This document shows positions 1 through 9,088 of a DNA stretch of 64,000 bases, piece after piece (positions within the stretch are counted from its first letter, which is position 1; each line of letters starts with the position of its first letter). Origin of the DNA: an uncultured Sphingomonadaceae bacterium (GTDB taxonomy: Bacteria > Pseudomonadota > Alphaproteobacteria > Sphingomonadales > Sphingomonadaceae); NCBI GenBank assembly GCA_937995515.1, contig CALKJZ010000004.1:1-64000 (forward strand). Direction: 5' to 3'. Made by a program: the position numbers and the translations under genes. The notes under the pieces are model-generated. The model did not search any database. It had not been told where the DNA came from and was given only the letters and a program-made list of their open reading frames with translations.

Positions 1-162
1 CCAGTCGGGGATGCCGGGGCGCTCTCGGCCGCCATGGCCGAAGCCCTGGCCGCGCCGACCGATCGGGCCCTGCTGCGCGCCCGGGCGGCCGATTTTGCCC
101 CCGCCCGCGTCGCCGATCGCTATCTCGGGCTGCTCCTGCCCGACCGCGGGCCGGTTTCATGA
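1..162 (+). CDS. Glycosyltransferase, C-terminal fragment (partial)
   Basis: The window opens inside a reading frame of 53 codons that ends with TGA at 160-162. The visible residues (PVGDAGALSAAMAEAL, then a short helical tail) match the usual C-terminus of GT-B glycosyltransferases of the GT4 type, where a 'gD..aLa.ai..ll' segment follows the nucleotide-sugar site. The stop overlaps the next start (ATGA), so it is probably translationally coupled to the methyltransferase and glycosyltransferase downstream as one surface-polysaccharide operon. Most of the protein, including the catalytic part, lies outside the window, so the family assignment rests on this tail and on context. Confidence 0.6.
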   Translation, partial: PVGDAGALSAAMAEALAAPTDRALLRARAADFAPARVADRYLGLLLPDRGPVS

Positions 163-938
163 TCGAAAAGATACGCACGCTCGCCTGGTTCGCCGCGCGG
201 CCGGCCTTCTGGGCCCATGCGGCCGCGCTTGCCGCACGGAGGCTTGCGCCCAGCCGAGACACAAAAGCCCACCGGGCCGAGGCGACCGCCTGGGCAGCCG
301 CGCGCGCACGGCCGCTGGCCGAGGCGCTCGCAGCGATGGGTCTTGATCCGCCTTCCGATGGTCTCCCGGCGCTGCCGGCCCCGCTTCTCGCCGAAGCCTC
401 GGCCCGGGCCGAGGCCGCACAGGTGCGCATGGGCGGCCCCGGCGATCTCGATCTGCTCTATGCCGCCGTCTGCCTGCTGGGCGCCCGACGGGTGGTGGAG
501 ACGGGGGTGGCCTATGGCTGGTCGAGCCTTGCCATCCTGGCAGCCCTCGAGGGGTGCGATGATGCGGCCTTGGCAAGCGTCGACATGCCCTACCCGAAGA
601 TGGGCAATGAGGCCTTCGTCGGGATTGCCGTGCCCGAGCGTCTGCGGGCACGCTGGACGCTCGTGCGAAGGCCGGACCGCTACGGCCTTGATTCGGCGCT
701 CCGGGTGCTTGGCGGCACCGTCGACCTTGCCCATTACGACAGCGACAAGAGCTGGCAGGGCCGAACCTGGGCCTTTCCGCGGATCTGGGCTGCGCTCGCG
801 CCCGGCGGATTGTTCATCTGCGACGACATCCAGGACAATCTGGCCTTTGCCGAGTTTGCGGGTTCGCTGGGCCTTTCGGCCGCGGTCACCTCGGCGCACG
901 GCAAATACGTGGGCCTTCTGCGGAAACCCGCCGCTTGA
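159..938 (+). CDS. Class I SAM-dependent methyltransferase
   Basis: A 259-residue protein with a Rossmann methyltransferase core. The SAM-binding loop is VVETGVAYGWSS (about residues 112-123), the acidic motif II region is SVDMPYP, and DDIQDN follows a GGLFIC strand (about 218-229), the pattern of the methyltransferase_24 group. It starts at an ATG inside the ATGA overlap with the preceding glycosyltransferase, and its own TGA overlaps the TTG start of the next glycosyltransferase. That coupling suggests it methylates a sugar or lipid carrier intermediate of a surface polysaccharide. The substrate cannot be read from the sequence. Confidence 0.8.
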   Translation: MIEKIRTLAWFAARPAFWAHAAALAARRLAPSRDTKAHRAEATAWAAARARPLAEALAAMGLDPPSDGLPALPAPLLAEASARAEAAQVRMGGPGDLDLLYAAVCLLGARRVVETGVAYGWSSLAILAALEGCDDAALASVDMPYPKMGNEAFVGIAVPERLRARWTLVRRPDRYGLDSALRVLGGTVDLAHYDSDKSWQGRTWAFPRIWAALAPGGLFICDDIQDNLAFAEFAGSLGLSAAVTSAHGKYVGLLRKPAA

Positions 939-2098
939 GCGCCCGCATTCTCCTCACCGCGAACTCGGCCTGGGGGATCGCGCATTTCCGCCGCCCGCTC
1001 ATAAGGGCGCTTGCCGCGCGCGGCCACGAGCTCGTGGTGCTCGCGCCGCCCGATGATTCGGTCCGGCTGCTGGCCGAGCTCGGGTGCCGGTTCCTGCCTC
1101 TGGAAATGGACCAGAAAGGCCTGAGCCCGCGCGCGGACCTCGCGCTCGCCCGCCGGTTCCGCCGGCACTATCGCACCCTCGCGCCCGACTGGGTGCTCAG
1201 CTGGACCATCAAGAACAATATCTGGGGGGCCTTTGCCGCGCGCGAGGCTGGCGTGCCGTTCCTTCCCAATGTCTCGGGGCTTGGGACCGCCTTCCTCTCC
1301 GGCGGGCCGCTGCGGCTGATTGCCGAAACCCTCTATGCTCGCGCCTTCCGGCACCTCGAGCATGTGTTCTTCCAGAACCCGGAGGACCGCGCGCTGTTTC
1401 TCGCCCGCGGGCTCGTGCGCGAAAGCCAGGCACGACTGGTGCCGGGCTCGGGTGTCGACCTCACCCATTTCCAACCCGCCCCCATGCCGCCTGCGGATGC
1501 GCCGCCGGCCTTCCTGTTCATCGGCCGGCTCATCCGCGACAAGGGCCTGTGCGAATATGTGGAGGCCGCCCGCCGCGTGCGCCGTCAGGTGCCCGGGGCG
1601 CGCTTCCGGATCCTCGGCGCGCTCGGCGTTGCCAATCGCGGTGCGATTGCAGCCGAGACGATGGAGGCCTGGCTGCGCGAGGGGCATGTCGAGCATCTGG
1701 GGGTCGCCGAGGATGTGAGGCCGCATATTGCGGCAGCCAGCTGCGTGGTCCTGCCCTCTTACCGCGAGGGCGCCCCGAGGGCGCTCATCGAGGCCTCGGC
1801 CATGGCGCGCCCGGTGATTGCCTCAGACGTTCCGGGCTGCCGCTCTGTGGTGGCGGATGGCACAACCGGGATCCTGTGCCGGGTGCGCGATGCCGCGGCG
1901 CTCGCAGAGGCCTGCCTTGCCTTCCTGGCCATGCCGGCCGAAGCCCAGGCTGCCATGGGGCTCGCCGGCCGCCGGCGGATGGAGGCCCTCTACGACGAGC
2001 GGCTGGTGGTCGGGGCCTATCTCGCAGCGCTCGCGCCTCAGGCCTCGGGGGCGGCAGGGATCGACGATCTGCGGAAACTTTCGACAACGAACACATAG
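935..2098 (+). CDS. GT4-family glycosyltransferase
   Basis: A 387-residue GT-B glycosyltransferase that should move a sugar from a nucleotide donor onto a lipid-linked glycan at the inner membrane. The N-terminal acceptor domain starts ILLTANSAWGIAHFRRPL. The C-terminal donor domain starts near residue 190 with FLFIGRLIRDKG, and the catalytic-type motif YREGAPRALIEASAMARPVIA (E-x7-E class) is near 270-290. The start is TTG at 935, inside a TTGA overlap with the methyltransferase stop. The last 61 nt overlap the 3' end of the convergent Wzz gene, and the final 20 or so residues look unlike the family, so the tail may be an extension caused by loss of an earlier stop. Confidence 0.85.
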   Translation: MSARILLTANSAWGIAHFRRPLIRALAARGHELVVLAPPDDSVRLLAELGCRFLPLEMDQKGLSPRADLALARRFRRHYRTLAPDWVLSWTIKNNIWGAFAAREAGVPFLPNVSGLGTAFLSGGPLRLIAETLYARAFRHLEHVFFQNPEDRALFLARGLVRESQARLVPGSGVDLTHFQPAPMPPADAPPAFLFIGRLIRDKGLCEYVEAARRVRRQVPGARFRILGALGVANRGAIAAETMEAWLREGHVEHLGVAEDVRPHIAAASCVVLPSYREGAPRALIEASAMARPVIASDVPGCRSVVADGTTGILCRVRDAAALAEACLAFLAMPAEAQAAMGLAGRRRMEALYDERLVVGAYLAALAPQASGAAGIDDLRKLSTTNT

Positions 2099-2985
2099 GC
2101 GCCCCACAGCAGCAGCCCGATCACGACGGCAGCCGCATAGACCAGCACCGGCCGCGGCGAAACGGGGTCGAGGCTCACCACCACGTCGCCGAAGGGCTCG
2201 GCTGTGAACGGCACCGTCGAGCTCGCCATCATGCGCATCATCTCGTAGGATGAAAGCGCTTGGGTGAGCGCGCTGCGATGCTCGGCGATCTGCACCTGGC
2301 CGAGCCGCTCTTCGAGATAGTCGATATAGTCCGAGCTGCGTGCCAGCGATTTCGCGCGCAGGAAGTCATCGGCCTCGGTGATCACCCGCTCGACCATGTA
2401 GCGCGCAAATGCCGGATCCGGGTGCTGGAAGCGCACCGTGGTCAGCGCACGCCGCCGGTCGGGGCTGATCGAGACGTTGCGCTGGAGATAGATCTGAAGC
2501 TCCTCGCCGGCCGGCGGCCGGAACGCCCGTGGCGGCGCCCCGCTGAGCTTGCGGATGGCCTTGCCAACCGAGCCGAGGAGGGAGTCCGGCTCGCGCCATT
2601 CGCCCGTCCGGGGGTCGCGCAGGTGGGAGAAGACCGTGTTCAGGATGCGCTCGTCGCGCGCCAGCGCCTCGGCCACGTCGAGGCTCTCGGCCGCCTCCCG
2701 GAACAGCGCAAAGCCTGAGCCCGACTGCGGCGACAGCTCGACCCCGATCACGGCCGACAGGCTCGCAAGCCCCTCCGTCGAAAAGGTGCTCGTCTGTTCC
2801 GCGGGCACCAGCACCGCCGAGGCCTCATAGCGGAAGGTGGCGCGGTTGAGATAGACGAAGGCGAGCAGCAACGCAGCTGCGACCGCAGCCGCGGCCGCCC
2901 ACCGGTGGCGCCACAGGGCCGATGCGATGCGCAAAAGGTCGAGCTGTTCGGCGGCAGGTTCGGGCGGGGCTGCAAGCGTTGCCAT
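2038..2985 (-). CDS. Wzz-type polysaccharide co-polymerase / chain-length determinant
   Basis: A 315-residue inner-membrane protein with the Wzz architecture: a short cytoplasmic N-terminus, a first membrane helix at about residues 29-47 (AAAAAVAAALLLAFVYL), a long periplasmic region, and a second helix at about 283-303 (LVYAAAVVIGLLLWGAYVFVV). Such proteins set chain length or help export of lipid-linked polysaccharides. No C-terminal tyrosine kinase domain is present. A GGGAAAGG sequence lies 7 nt before the ATG. It faces the glycosyltransferases tail to tail, so it belongs to the same functional locus but is transcribed from the opposite direction, behind aceB. Confidence 0.8.
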   Translation of the reverse strand: MATLAAPPEPAAEQLDLLRIASALWRHRWAAAAAVAAALLLAFVYLNRATFRYEASAVLVPAEQTSTFSTEGLASLSAVIGVELSPQSGSGFALFREAAESLDVAEALARDERILNTVFSHLRDPRTGEWREPDSLLGSVGKAIRKLSGAPPRAFRPPAGEELQIYLQRNVSISPDRRRALTTVRFQHPDPAFARYMVERVITEADDFLRAKSLARSSDYIDYLEERLGQVQIAEHRSALTQALSSYEMMRMMASSTVPFTAEPFGDVVVSLDPVSPRPVLVYAAAVVIGLLLWGAYVFVVESFRRSSIPAAPEA

Positions 2986-3040
2986 GGCGCTGCCTTTCCC
3001 GCTTATCGCCGGCTTGGCAAGCCGCGCGCCGGCCGGCTCC

Positions 3041-4642
3041 TCATGCCGCCATGAAGCGGCGGTAGGTGGGCGTGGTCAGAAAGTCGGGCAGCTCATCTGC
3101 CATCACCAGGTCGGCCAAGATGGTGGCGGCCTCGCGATACATGCCGGAGGCGAAGAAATTGTCGCCCACCTCGGTCTTCCAGACCTCGAGCTGGCGGCCG
3201 ATCTCGTCGGCGATCCGCTGCCCCGTCACCGGCGTGCCATCATCGAGGGCGATGCCGTGCGCGCGCCACTGCCACAGCTGCGCGCGGCTGATCTCGGCGG
3301 TTGCCGCATCCTCCATCAGATTGTGCAGCGGCACGGCGCCCTGGCCGCGCAGCCAGGCGGCGATGTAGCCGATTGCCACATTCACATTGTTGGCAAGGCC
3401 CGCCGCGGTGCGCGGCCCCGCACAGGGCGTGGTGAGCGCCTCGGCCGATGCCTCGCCCGGCGGGATCACGTGCAGCTGGTTCGGCCCGGGCATGTGCGCA
3501 TCGAACACCTCCATCGCCACCGGCACAAGGCCCGGGTGTGCAACCCAGGTGCCGTCATGGCCAAGGCGGGCTTCCCGTTCCTTGTCGGCGCGCACCTGGG
3601 CAAAGGCAGCCTCGTTCTTCGCCGCATCGTCCTTGACCGGAATGAAGGCCGACATGCCGCCCATGGCATGGGCGCCGCGGCGGTGGCAGGTGCGCACCAC
3701 ATGCGCGGCATATTCGGCCATGAACGGCACGGCCATGGTCACTGCCCCCCGATCGGGCAGGATCTTTGCCGGATCATGCGCAAAGGTCTTGATATAGCTG
3801 AAGATATAGTCCCACCGGCCGCAGTTCAGCGCGACGATGTGGTCGCGCAGCTCGTAGAGGATCTCGTCGGCCATGAAGGCCGCCGGCAGGGTCTCGATCA
3901 GCACGGTCGCCTTCATGGTCCCAAGCGGCAGGCCCAGCATGGATTGCGCGGTGACGAACACGTTGTTCCACAGCCGCGCCTCGAGATAATGTTCGAGCTT
4001 GGGAAGGTAGAAATAGGGGCCGGAGCCCTTCTCGACCAGCGCGCGGGCATTGTGGAAGGCATAGAGGCCGAAGTCGAACAGGGCGCCGGAGACCTCCTCG
4101 CCATCGACGGTCATGTGCGTCTCGGGCAGATGCCAGCCGCGCGGGCGGAAGATGAGCACCGCCGGTTCCGCTGCGAGCGCATAATGCCTGCCCTTTTCCT
4201 CGTGGGTGATCGTGCCGGCGACCGCGTCGCGCAGGTTGGCCTGGCCGGCGACGACATTCTCCCATGTGGGCGAGGTCGCGTCCTCCATGCAGGCCATGAA
4301 GCAGCGCGCGCCGGAGTTCAGCGCGTTGATGACCATCTTCCGGTCGCAGGGGCCGGTGATCTCCACCCGCCGGTCGAGGAGGTCGGCGGGCGTTCCGGCA
4401 ATCCGCCAGGCGCCCTCCCGCACGGCCGAGGTCTCGGGCGGAAAATCCATCGGGTTGCCGGCCGCAAGCCAGCGCTTGCGCTCCGCGCGCGCGCTGAGGA
4501 GCGACTGGCGGGTGGGCTCGTACATGCGGTGCAGGCTGGCCACGAACATCAGCGCCGGCTCGGAGAGGATCTCGGCAGAGCCGGGGGCGCTTCCGCCGCG
4601 GATTTCGATTCCGTCGAGCGAGCCGCGGTTGCGTCCGTGCAC
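3041..4642 (-). CDS. aceB: Malate synthase A
   Basis: A 533-residue malate synthase of the A type. It condenses glyoxylate with acetyl-CoA to malate, the second step of the glyoxylate shunt. The family signature is visible as RDHIVALNCGRWDYIF, with the glyoxylate-site segment RPRGWHLPE upstream and GTWVAHPGL near residue 380. The length is normal. AGGAGACTGG directly precedes the ATG. It lies 12 nt behind the ScfR/RamB-type regulator gene on the same strand, so the two probably share a transcript, while aceA diverges on the other side of the regulator. Function is secure from sequence alone. Confidence 0.95.
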   Translation of the reverse strand: MHGRNRGSLDGIEIRGGSAPGSAEILSEPALMFVASLHRMYEPTRQSLLSARAERKRWLAAGNPMDFPPETSAVREGAWRIAGTPADLLDRRVEITGPCDRKMVINALNSGARCFMACMEDATSPTWENVVAGQANLRDAVAGTITHEEKGRHYALAAEPAVLIFRPRGWHLPETHMTVDGEEVSGALFDFGLYAFHNARALVEKGSGPYFYLPKLEHYLEARLWNNVFVTAQSMLGLPLGTMKATVLIETLPAAFMADEILYELRDHIVALNCGRWDYIFSYIKTFAHDPAKILPDRGAVTMAVPFMAEYAAHVVRTCHRRGAHAMGGMSAFIPVKDDAAKNEAAFAQVRADKEREARLGHDGTWVAHPGLVPVAMEVFDAHMPGPNQLHVIPPGEASAEALTTPCAGPRTAAGLANNVNVAIGYIAAWLRGQGAVPLHNLMEDAATAEISRAQLWQWRAHGIALDDGTPVTGQRIADEIGRQLEVWKTEVGDNFFASGMYREAATILADLVMADELPDFLTTPTYRRFMAA

Positions 4643-4654
4643 ATCCAGTCTCCT

Positions 4655-6085
4655 TCAGGATTGGAACCGGTAGGGCGTCACCCCGCGGTCCAGGGGGTCG
4701 ATTTCCAGCGCCGCGCCTTGGGGCGGCGCCGAGCGCTGCCGGCAATCCTGCCGCCAGCAGCGCGTGCACCCGGGGCCAATCGGCTGGAAAGGCCCCGAAT
4801 CGAGATTGTGTCCTGCCGCATAGACAAGGCTTCGCGCATGGTCGAGGGAGCAGATGAGCGCGATTGCAAAGCTGGGGCGCGGCGCGCCCCAGGCGGTCAG
4901 CTGCGGCCGCACGGTGCGGGCGATGGTGAAGATCCGCTCGCCGCTTTCCACCTCGGCGGCCTGGGTCAGGATCTGGCCCGGCTGCGCGAAGGCCGACCAG
5001 AGGATCCACAGCGGGCAGGTGCCGCCCTCGGTGGCAAAGGGCAGGCGTGCGGCCGGGAAGCGCTTGGAGATCTGCCCCGCGCGGTCGGCCCGAAGCATGA
5101 GGAAGGGAATGCCGCGCGCGCCCGGCCGCTGCAGGGTGGTGAGCCGGTGGGCCACCTGCTCGAAGCCGGCGGAAAAGCGGGCCTGCAGCAGTTCGAGGTC
5201 ATAGCCGAGCGATTCGGCTGCGGCCTGGAACCGGCCGTAGGGCATCATCACGGCCGCAGCCCAAATACTTGTCAGATTGTGTGCGAGCAGGCGGAGTGCG
5301 AAGGGCCCGGCGGATGCGACCGCCGGGCCAGCCTGGCGCACCTCGGCCTCGATCAGGTCGCGTGCCTCGAAGGCTGCCAGCTGCACGGCCATCTGGAAGG
5401 TGCGCGAGGCGGTATCGAGCGCCTCGGACAGCTGCAGCTGCCGGTTGTGCAGGTCGAACCGCCGCAGCCGGCCTGGCATCACCTCGGTGGGCAGCACCCG
5501 GACCACCAGCCCGTGGCGCACCCGCAACCGCTCGGCGAGCGCGGCATCGAGCGCAAGGCCCGAGAGGCGAAGCTCGTCGGCCAGCGTCTCGGCCGAAGCC
5601 TCGATCGCCGGGATGTGGTTGCCGCGCTCGAGAAGATGGTCGCGCACCGCTGCAAAGGGGGCGGGCGGAGGCGCCTGCGCAGGCGCCTCCCCCGGCGCGA
5701 GCAGCTGCAGGAGCAGGCCGGCGAGCTCGCTGTGCTGGGCGGCGAACTCGCGGATCTCGGCGCGGCCCACGGCCGGTGCAAGGCCCGATTCGGCAAGCCG
5801 CCGGGCAAGGCGCTCGGCGGTTTCATCATCGCCGTGCGCGGTCAGCGTGCGGACATCGACATCATAGGTGGCGGCAAGCCGCAGCAGCACCGAGGCCGAA
5901 AGCGGCCGCTGGTTGCGCTCGAGGAGATTGAGATAGGAGACGGAGACGCCGAGATCGGCGGCCATGCGGGTCTGGGTGAGGCCGAGCGAGAGGCGCAGCC
6001 GCCGCAGCCGCGCGCCCGCAAACAGCTTCGGCCCGGTATCGTTGCCCTCGCTGCGGCCCGCGTGCGGCTGTGTAAAAACCTTCAC
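4655..6085 (-). CDS. XRE-family short-chain acyl-CoA regulator (ScfR/RamB type)
   Basis: A cytoplasmic DNA-binding regulator. A helix-turn-helix begins at [12 protein letters not shown] with [21 protein letters not shown] long effector region follows, ending in the Cys-rich segment [17 protein letters not shown] that typifies the ScfR/RamB (DUF2083) family, which controls glyoxylate and propionyl-CoA genes. The reading frame extends up to an ATG at 6163, but that codon lies inside the palindromic operator. The nearest standard start before the HTH is GTG at 6085, giving 476 aa; no ATG, GTG or TTG lies closer to the HTH. The start is therefore uncertain. It is divergent from aceA and immediately upstream of aceB, so it probably controls both and itself. 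Confidence 0.85.
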   Translation of the reverse strand: MKVFTQPHAGRSEGNDTGPKLFAGARLRRLRLSLGLTQTRMAADLGVSVSYLNLLERNQRPLSASVLLRLAATYDVDVRTLTAHGDDETAERLARRLAESGLAPAVGRAEIREFAAQHSELAGLLLQLLAPGEAPAQAPPPAPFAAVRDHLLERGNHIPAIEASAETLADELRLSGLALDAALAERLRVRHGLVVRVLPTEVMPGRLRRFDLHNRQLQLSEALDTASRTFQMAVQLAAFEARDLIEAEVRQAGPAVASAGPFALRLLAHNLTSIWAAAVMMPYGRFQAAAESLGYDLELLQARFSAGFEQVAHRLTTLQRPGARGIPFLMLRADRAGQISKRFPAARLPFATEGGTCPLWILWSAFAQPGQILTQAAEVESGERIFTIARTVRPQLTAWGAPRPSFAIALICSLDHARSLVYAAGHNLDSGPFQPIGPGCTRCWRQDCRQRSAPPQGAALEIDPLDRGVTPYRFQS

Positions 6086-6094
6086 AGATTTACA
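6071..6094. promoter_or_regulatory. Inverted repeat TGTAAA-N12-TTTACA near the regulator start
   Basis: TGTAAA (6071-6076) and TTTACA (6089-6094) form a perfect two-arm repeat in an AT-rich patch that contrasts with the GC-rich surroundings. It overlaps the proposed GTG start of the regulator and could be an autoregulatory operator or part of its promoter. No protein partner can be assigned from sequence. Confidence 0.35.
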
Positions 6095-6144
6095 GCTTTC
6101 AACTGCGGAAATTTGCCTCTGGACCCGAATTTTGGTGCAAACCC

Positions 6145-6163
6145 ATGTCAAAGCCTTTGACAT
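6145..6163. promoter_or_regulatory. Perfect 19-bp palindrome with a -35-like TTGACA on each strand
   Basis: ATGTCAAAGCCTTTGACAT is a perfect inverted repeat around C6154. Each arm contains TTGACA: 6157-6162 on the plus strand reads toward aceA, and the complement of 6146-6151 reads toward the regulator and aceB. The site could hold two overlapping divergent promoters, or an operator covering both -35 boxes. It lies 51 nt before the aceA start and is the natural candidate site for the adjacent ScfR/RamB-type regulator. No convincing -10 box is visible on either side. Confidence 0.6.
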
Positions 6164-6213
6164 CCGGTCGTGGCTCGGTCAAGCCGCGCCCGAACCCTTC
6201 CCGGAGACTGGAC

Positions 6214-7491
6214 ATGACTGGTTTTGACACGCTCGTTCCCGCGCCTGCCGGCCGTTTCGACGGGATCCGCCGGCCCTATGGCCCGGAGGATGTGGCCCGG
6301 CTGCGCGGCTCGCTCGTCATCGAGTGCACGCTCGCCCGCAAGGGGGCGCTGAAGCTCTGGGACCTGCTGCACAGCGAGCCCTATGTGCACGCGCTCGGCG
6401 CGCTCACCGGCAACCAGGCGATGCAGATGGTCCGCGCCGGGCTCAAGGCCATCTATCTCTCCGGCTGGCAGGTGGCCGCGGATGCGAACACGGCATCGGC
6501 CATGTATCCTGACCAGTCGCTCTACCCGGCCAATGCCGGCCCGGAACTCGCCCGCCGCATCAACCGGACCCTCCAGCGCGCCGACCAGATCGAGCATGCC
6601 GAGGGCGGCGCGAAGCGGGACTGGTTTGCCCCCATCATCGCCGATGCCGAGGCCGGGTTCGGCGGGCCGCTCAACTGCTTCGAGATCATGAAGGCCTATA
6701 TCGAGGCGGGCGCGGCCGGCGTGCACTTCGAGGACCAGCTGGCCGCCGAGAAGAAGTGCGGCCACCTTGGCGGCAAGGTGCTCATCCCCACCCAGGCGCA
6801 TGTGCGCAACCTCGATGCGGCGCGCCTTGCGGCCGACGTGATGGGCGTGCCGACTGTGCTCGTCGCGCGCACCGATGCCGAATCGGCGCTGCTGCTCACC
6901 TCCGACATCGACGAGCGCGACCGGGCCTTCATCACCGGCGAGCGCACGCCCGAGGGCTTCTTCCGGCTGAAGCCCGGAACCGGGGTTGATCACTGCATCG
7001 CGCGCGGGCTTGCCTATGCCGAGCATGCCGACCTCCTGTGGTGGGAGACCTCCAAGCCCAACCTCGACGATGCGCGGCGCTTTGCGGAGGCAATCCACAA
7101 GCAGTATCCGGGCAAGCTGCTCGCCTACAACTGCTCGCCCAGCTTCAACTGGGAGAAGAACCTCGACAAGGCGACGATCGCGACCTTCCAGCGCGAGCTT
7201 GGTGCCATGGGCTACAAGTTCCAGTTCGTGACGCTGGCCGGGTTCCACAGCCTCAACCATGCGATGTTCGAACTGGCACTCGGCTATCGCGACCGCGGCA
7301 TGGCGGCCTATTCTGAGCTGCAGCAGGCCGAGTTCGCAAGCGAGGCGAAGGGCTACACCGCCACCCGCCACCAGCGCGAGGTGGGCACCGGCTATTTCGA
7401 CCTCGTGGCCGAGACGCTTTCGGGCGGCACCGCCTCGACGACGGCGCTGAAGGAATCGACCGAGGCCGACCAGTTCCGCTCGGCCGCCTGA
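6214..7491 (+). CDS. aceA: Isocitrate lyase
   Basis: Cleaves isocitrate to succinate and glyoxylate, the entry step of the glyoxylate shunt. The catalytic KKCGH motif is at residues 180-184 (Cys182) and the metal-site region [10 protein letters not shown] is at 142-151. The protein is 425 aa, normal for the short bacterial form. The frame is open from 6145, but that ATG is part of the palindrome. The ATG at 6214 preceded by CGGAGACTGGAC gives the family N-terminus (MTGFDTLVP). It is divergent from the regulator and aceB and is followed by a hairpin before proC. Confidence 0.95.
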   Translation: MTGFDTLVPAPAGRFDGIRRPYGPEDVARLRGSLVIECTLARKGALKLWDLLHSEPYVHALGALTGNQAMQMVRAGLKAIYLSGWQVAADANTASAMYPDQSLYPANAGPELARRINRTLQRADQIEHAEGGAKRDWFAPIIADAEAGFGGPLNCFEIMKAYIEAGAAGVHFEDQLAAEKKCGHLGGKVLIPTQAHVRNLDAARLAADVMGVPTVLVARTDAESALLLTSDIDERDRAFITGERTPEGFFRLKPGTGVDHCIARGLAYAEHADLLWWETSKPNLDDARRFAEAIHKQYPGKLLAYNCSPSFNWEKNLDKATIATFQRELGAMGYKFQFVTLAGFHSLNHAMFELALGYRDRGMAAYSELQQAEFASEAKGYTATRHQREVGTGYFDLVAETLSGGTASTTALKESTEADQFRSAA

Positions 7492-7516
7492 CCGATCGGC
7501 TCCGGGGAGGGAGCGC

Positions 7517-7559
7517 GGGCAGCGGCGGGCGCGGCGCATTCGCCGGCTTGCCGCTGCCC
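7517..7559 (+). terminator. Long inverted repeat after aceA, possible transcript end
   Basis: GGGCAGCGGC (7517-7526) and GCCGCTGCCC (7550-7559) are perfectly complementary 10-bp arms around a 23-nt loop, 25 nt after the aceA stop. There is no T-tract, so it may be a stabilising or Rho-associated 3' structure rather than a classical intrinsic terminator. Confidence 0.35.
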
Positions 7560-7583
7560 AGGCGCGGCCCTAGGTAGCGGGTC

Positions 7584-8492
7584 ATGCCCCACGCGAACAC
7601 GGACGCCCGCGGGCTCCCGGCTGCGCTCGAGCGGGTTTGGCTCGTCGGCTGCGGCGCCATGGGCAGCGCGCTGGCCACGCGCTGGCTGGCCTGCGGCCTT
7701 GCGGCAGAGAGGCTCACGATCATCGACCCGGCCCCCCGCGGCGCCCTTGCCGGGGATCCTGCCGCCCGGGTGGCGTGCGTTGCCACGCCGGAGGCGGCCG
7801 CCGTGCGCGCGGCGGCCCCGACTGCCGTGGTCCTTGCCGTCAAGCCGCAGCAGCTTCGCGCGGTGGCCGGCGGGCTCCTGCCGTGGCTCGTCCACCCGCC
7901 GCTTCTTGTCTCCATGCTTGCCGGCGTGCGCCTGCAGACCCTCGGCGCGCTCTTTCCCGGCGCACGGCGCGCGCGGATCATGCCCAACTCGCCGGCCCGG
8001 CTCGGGTGCGGCATCACGGTGGTCTATGCCCCTCGGCTTGACGGGGGCGATCGCGCAGCCGTGGACTGGCTGTGTGCGGCCGCAGGCGCGGTGCGCTGGC
8101 TCGACGAGGAAGCCTGCCTCGATGCGGTGACGGCGATTTCCGGCTCGGGCCCGGCCTATGTGTTCCGCTTCATCGAGGCGCTGGCCGGCGCTGGCGAGGC
8201 GGCGGGGCTCGACCGCGAGATGGCGATGGCGCTGGCGCGGCAGACGGTGGTGGGCGCCGGCACCCTGGCCGGCGCCTCCGATCTGCCGGTGGCCGATCTG
8301 CGCCACGAGGTGACAAGCCCCGGGGGCACGACCGAGGCCGGGCTCGATGTGCTCGATGGCGATGGGGCGCTCTCGGCGCTTCTGCGCGCAACGGTGCGCG
8401 CCGCGGCCGAGCGGAGCCGCGTGCTTGCAGCGCAGGCCGAGGCGGACTCGGCGGGCGGCGATGTGCCGCTGCGCGAGGCGACAGGCGCGTGA
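7584..8492 (+). CDS. proC: Pyrroline-5-carboxylate reductase
   Basis: Last step of proline synthesis: reduces pyrroline-5-carboxylate with NAD(P)H. The N-terminal Rossmann motif is VGCGAMGSALA (about residues 19-29). The C-terminal family signature is recognisable as ISGSGPAYVFRFIEAL followed by VTSPGGTTEAGLD. At 302 residues it is slightly longer than the usual 270 or so, mainly through an alanine-rich C-terminus. The stop overlaps the GTG start of the TetR/COQ9-like gene (GTGA), so the two are coupled. Confidence 0.93.
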   Translation: MPHANTDARGLPAALERVWLVGCGAMGSALATRWLACGLAAERLTIIDPAPRGALAGDPAARVACVATPEAAAVRAAAPTAVVLAVKPQQLRAVAGGLLPWLVHPPLLVSMLAGVRLQTLGALFPGARRARIMPNSPARLGCGITVVYAPRLDGGDRAAVDWLCAAAGAVRWLDEEACLDAVTAISGSGPAYVFRFIEALAGAGEAAGLDREMAMALARQTVVGAGTLAGASDLPVADLRHEVTSPGGTTEAGLDVLDGDGALSALLRATVRAAAERSRVLAAQAEADSAGGDVPLREATGA

Positions 8493-9088
8493 CGGCGGGA
8501 GCCCCCGGGCCCGAGGCTGCGCTCGCTGCGTGGATGGCCGAGATTGCAGATGCGGGCTGGTCTGGCGCCACGCTGGAAGGGGCGGCCGCGCGGGCCGGCG
8601 TCGAGCCCCGGGCGCTCCTTGCCGCAATCGGCATGGCGGGCGATGCGCTCGAAGCGCTCGCCGATGGTGTGATCCGCGAGGCGGCGCAGGCGGCTGCGAG
8701 CGGTGCGGGCGTGCGCGACCGGCTGTTTGCCGGCTTCATGGCCGGCTTCGATGCGCTTCAGAGAGAGCGCGCGGCCGTGCTGAGGCTGCTTGCGGCGCGC
8801 GATCCGGCCGTCGCGCTCGCGATCGCCGGCCGGGCGGCCGCGGGCCTGCGGCGGGTCGCAGCCGTCGCCGGGGTCGATGTGAGTGGCCCCCTGGGTGCGC
8901 TGCGGGTGGCCGCGCTCGGCACCGTTGCAGCGCGGGCGCTGCATGCGTGGCGCCGCGACGAGAGCGCCGATCTCGGGCGCACCATGGCCGAGCTCGACCG
9001 GCTGCTCGGCGAGGCCGAAACCGTGGCGACCGAGGGGCTGAGCCTTGCGGCCCTTGGTCTCAGCCTGCCCTGGATGTCTCGAGACTGA
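8489..9088 (+). CDS. TetR/COQ9-like helical protein
   Basis: A 199-residue all-helical protein starting at a GTG that overlaps the proC stop. Residues 15-60 (GWSGATLEGAAARAGVEPRAL) resemble the N-terminal helix-turn-helix of TetR or COQ9-fold proteins. The C-terminal part (WRRDESADLGRTMAELDRLLGEAE, about residues 150-175) resembles the COQ9/TetR C-terminal helix in alphaproteobacteria. It could be a transcriptional regulator or a COQ9-like lipid-binding protein of ubiquinone synthesis; sequence alone does not decide. Its last 29 nt overlap the convergent marR-type gene. Confidence 0.6.
   Translation: MTAGAPGPEAALAAWMAEIADAGWSGATLEGAAARAGVEPRALLAAIGMAGDALEALADGVIREAAQAAASGAGVRDRLFAGFMAGFDALQRERAAVLRLLAARDPAVALAIAGRAAAGLRRVAAVAGVDVSGPLGALRVAALGTVAARALHAWRRDESADLGRTMAELDRLLGEAETVATEGLSLAALGLSLPWMSRD

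Noticed and set aside
2927-6160. A 1077-codon plus-strand open frame opposite aceB and the regulator
   Set aside because: It is the antisense shadow of two clearly recognised genes in very GC-rich DNA and shows no domain features.
6145-6213. An upstream ATG for aceA at 6145 and for the regulator at 6163
   Set aside because: Both codons are created by the perfect palindrome, lack ribosome binding sites, and would add residues foreign to both families.
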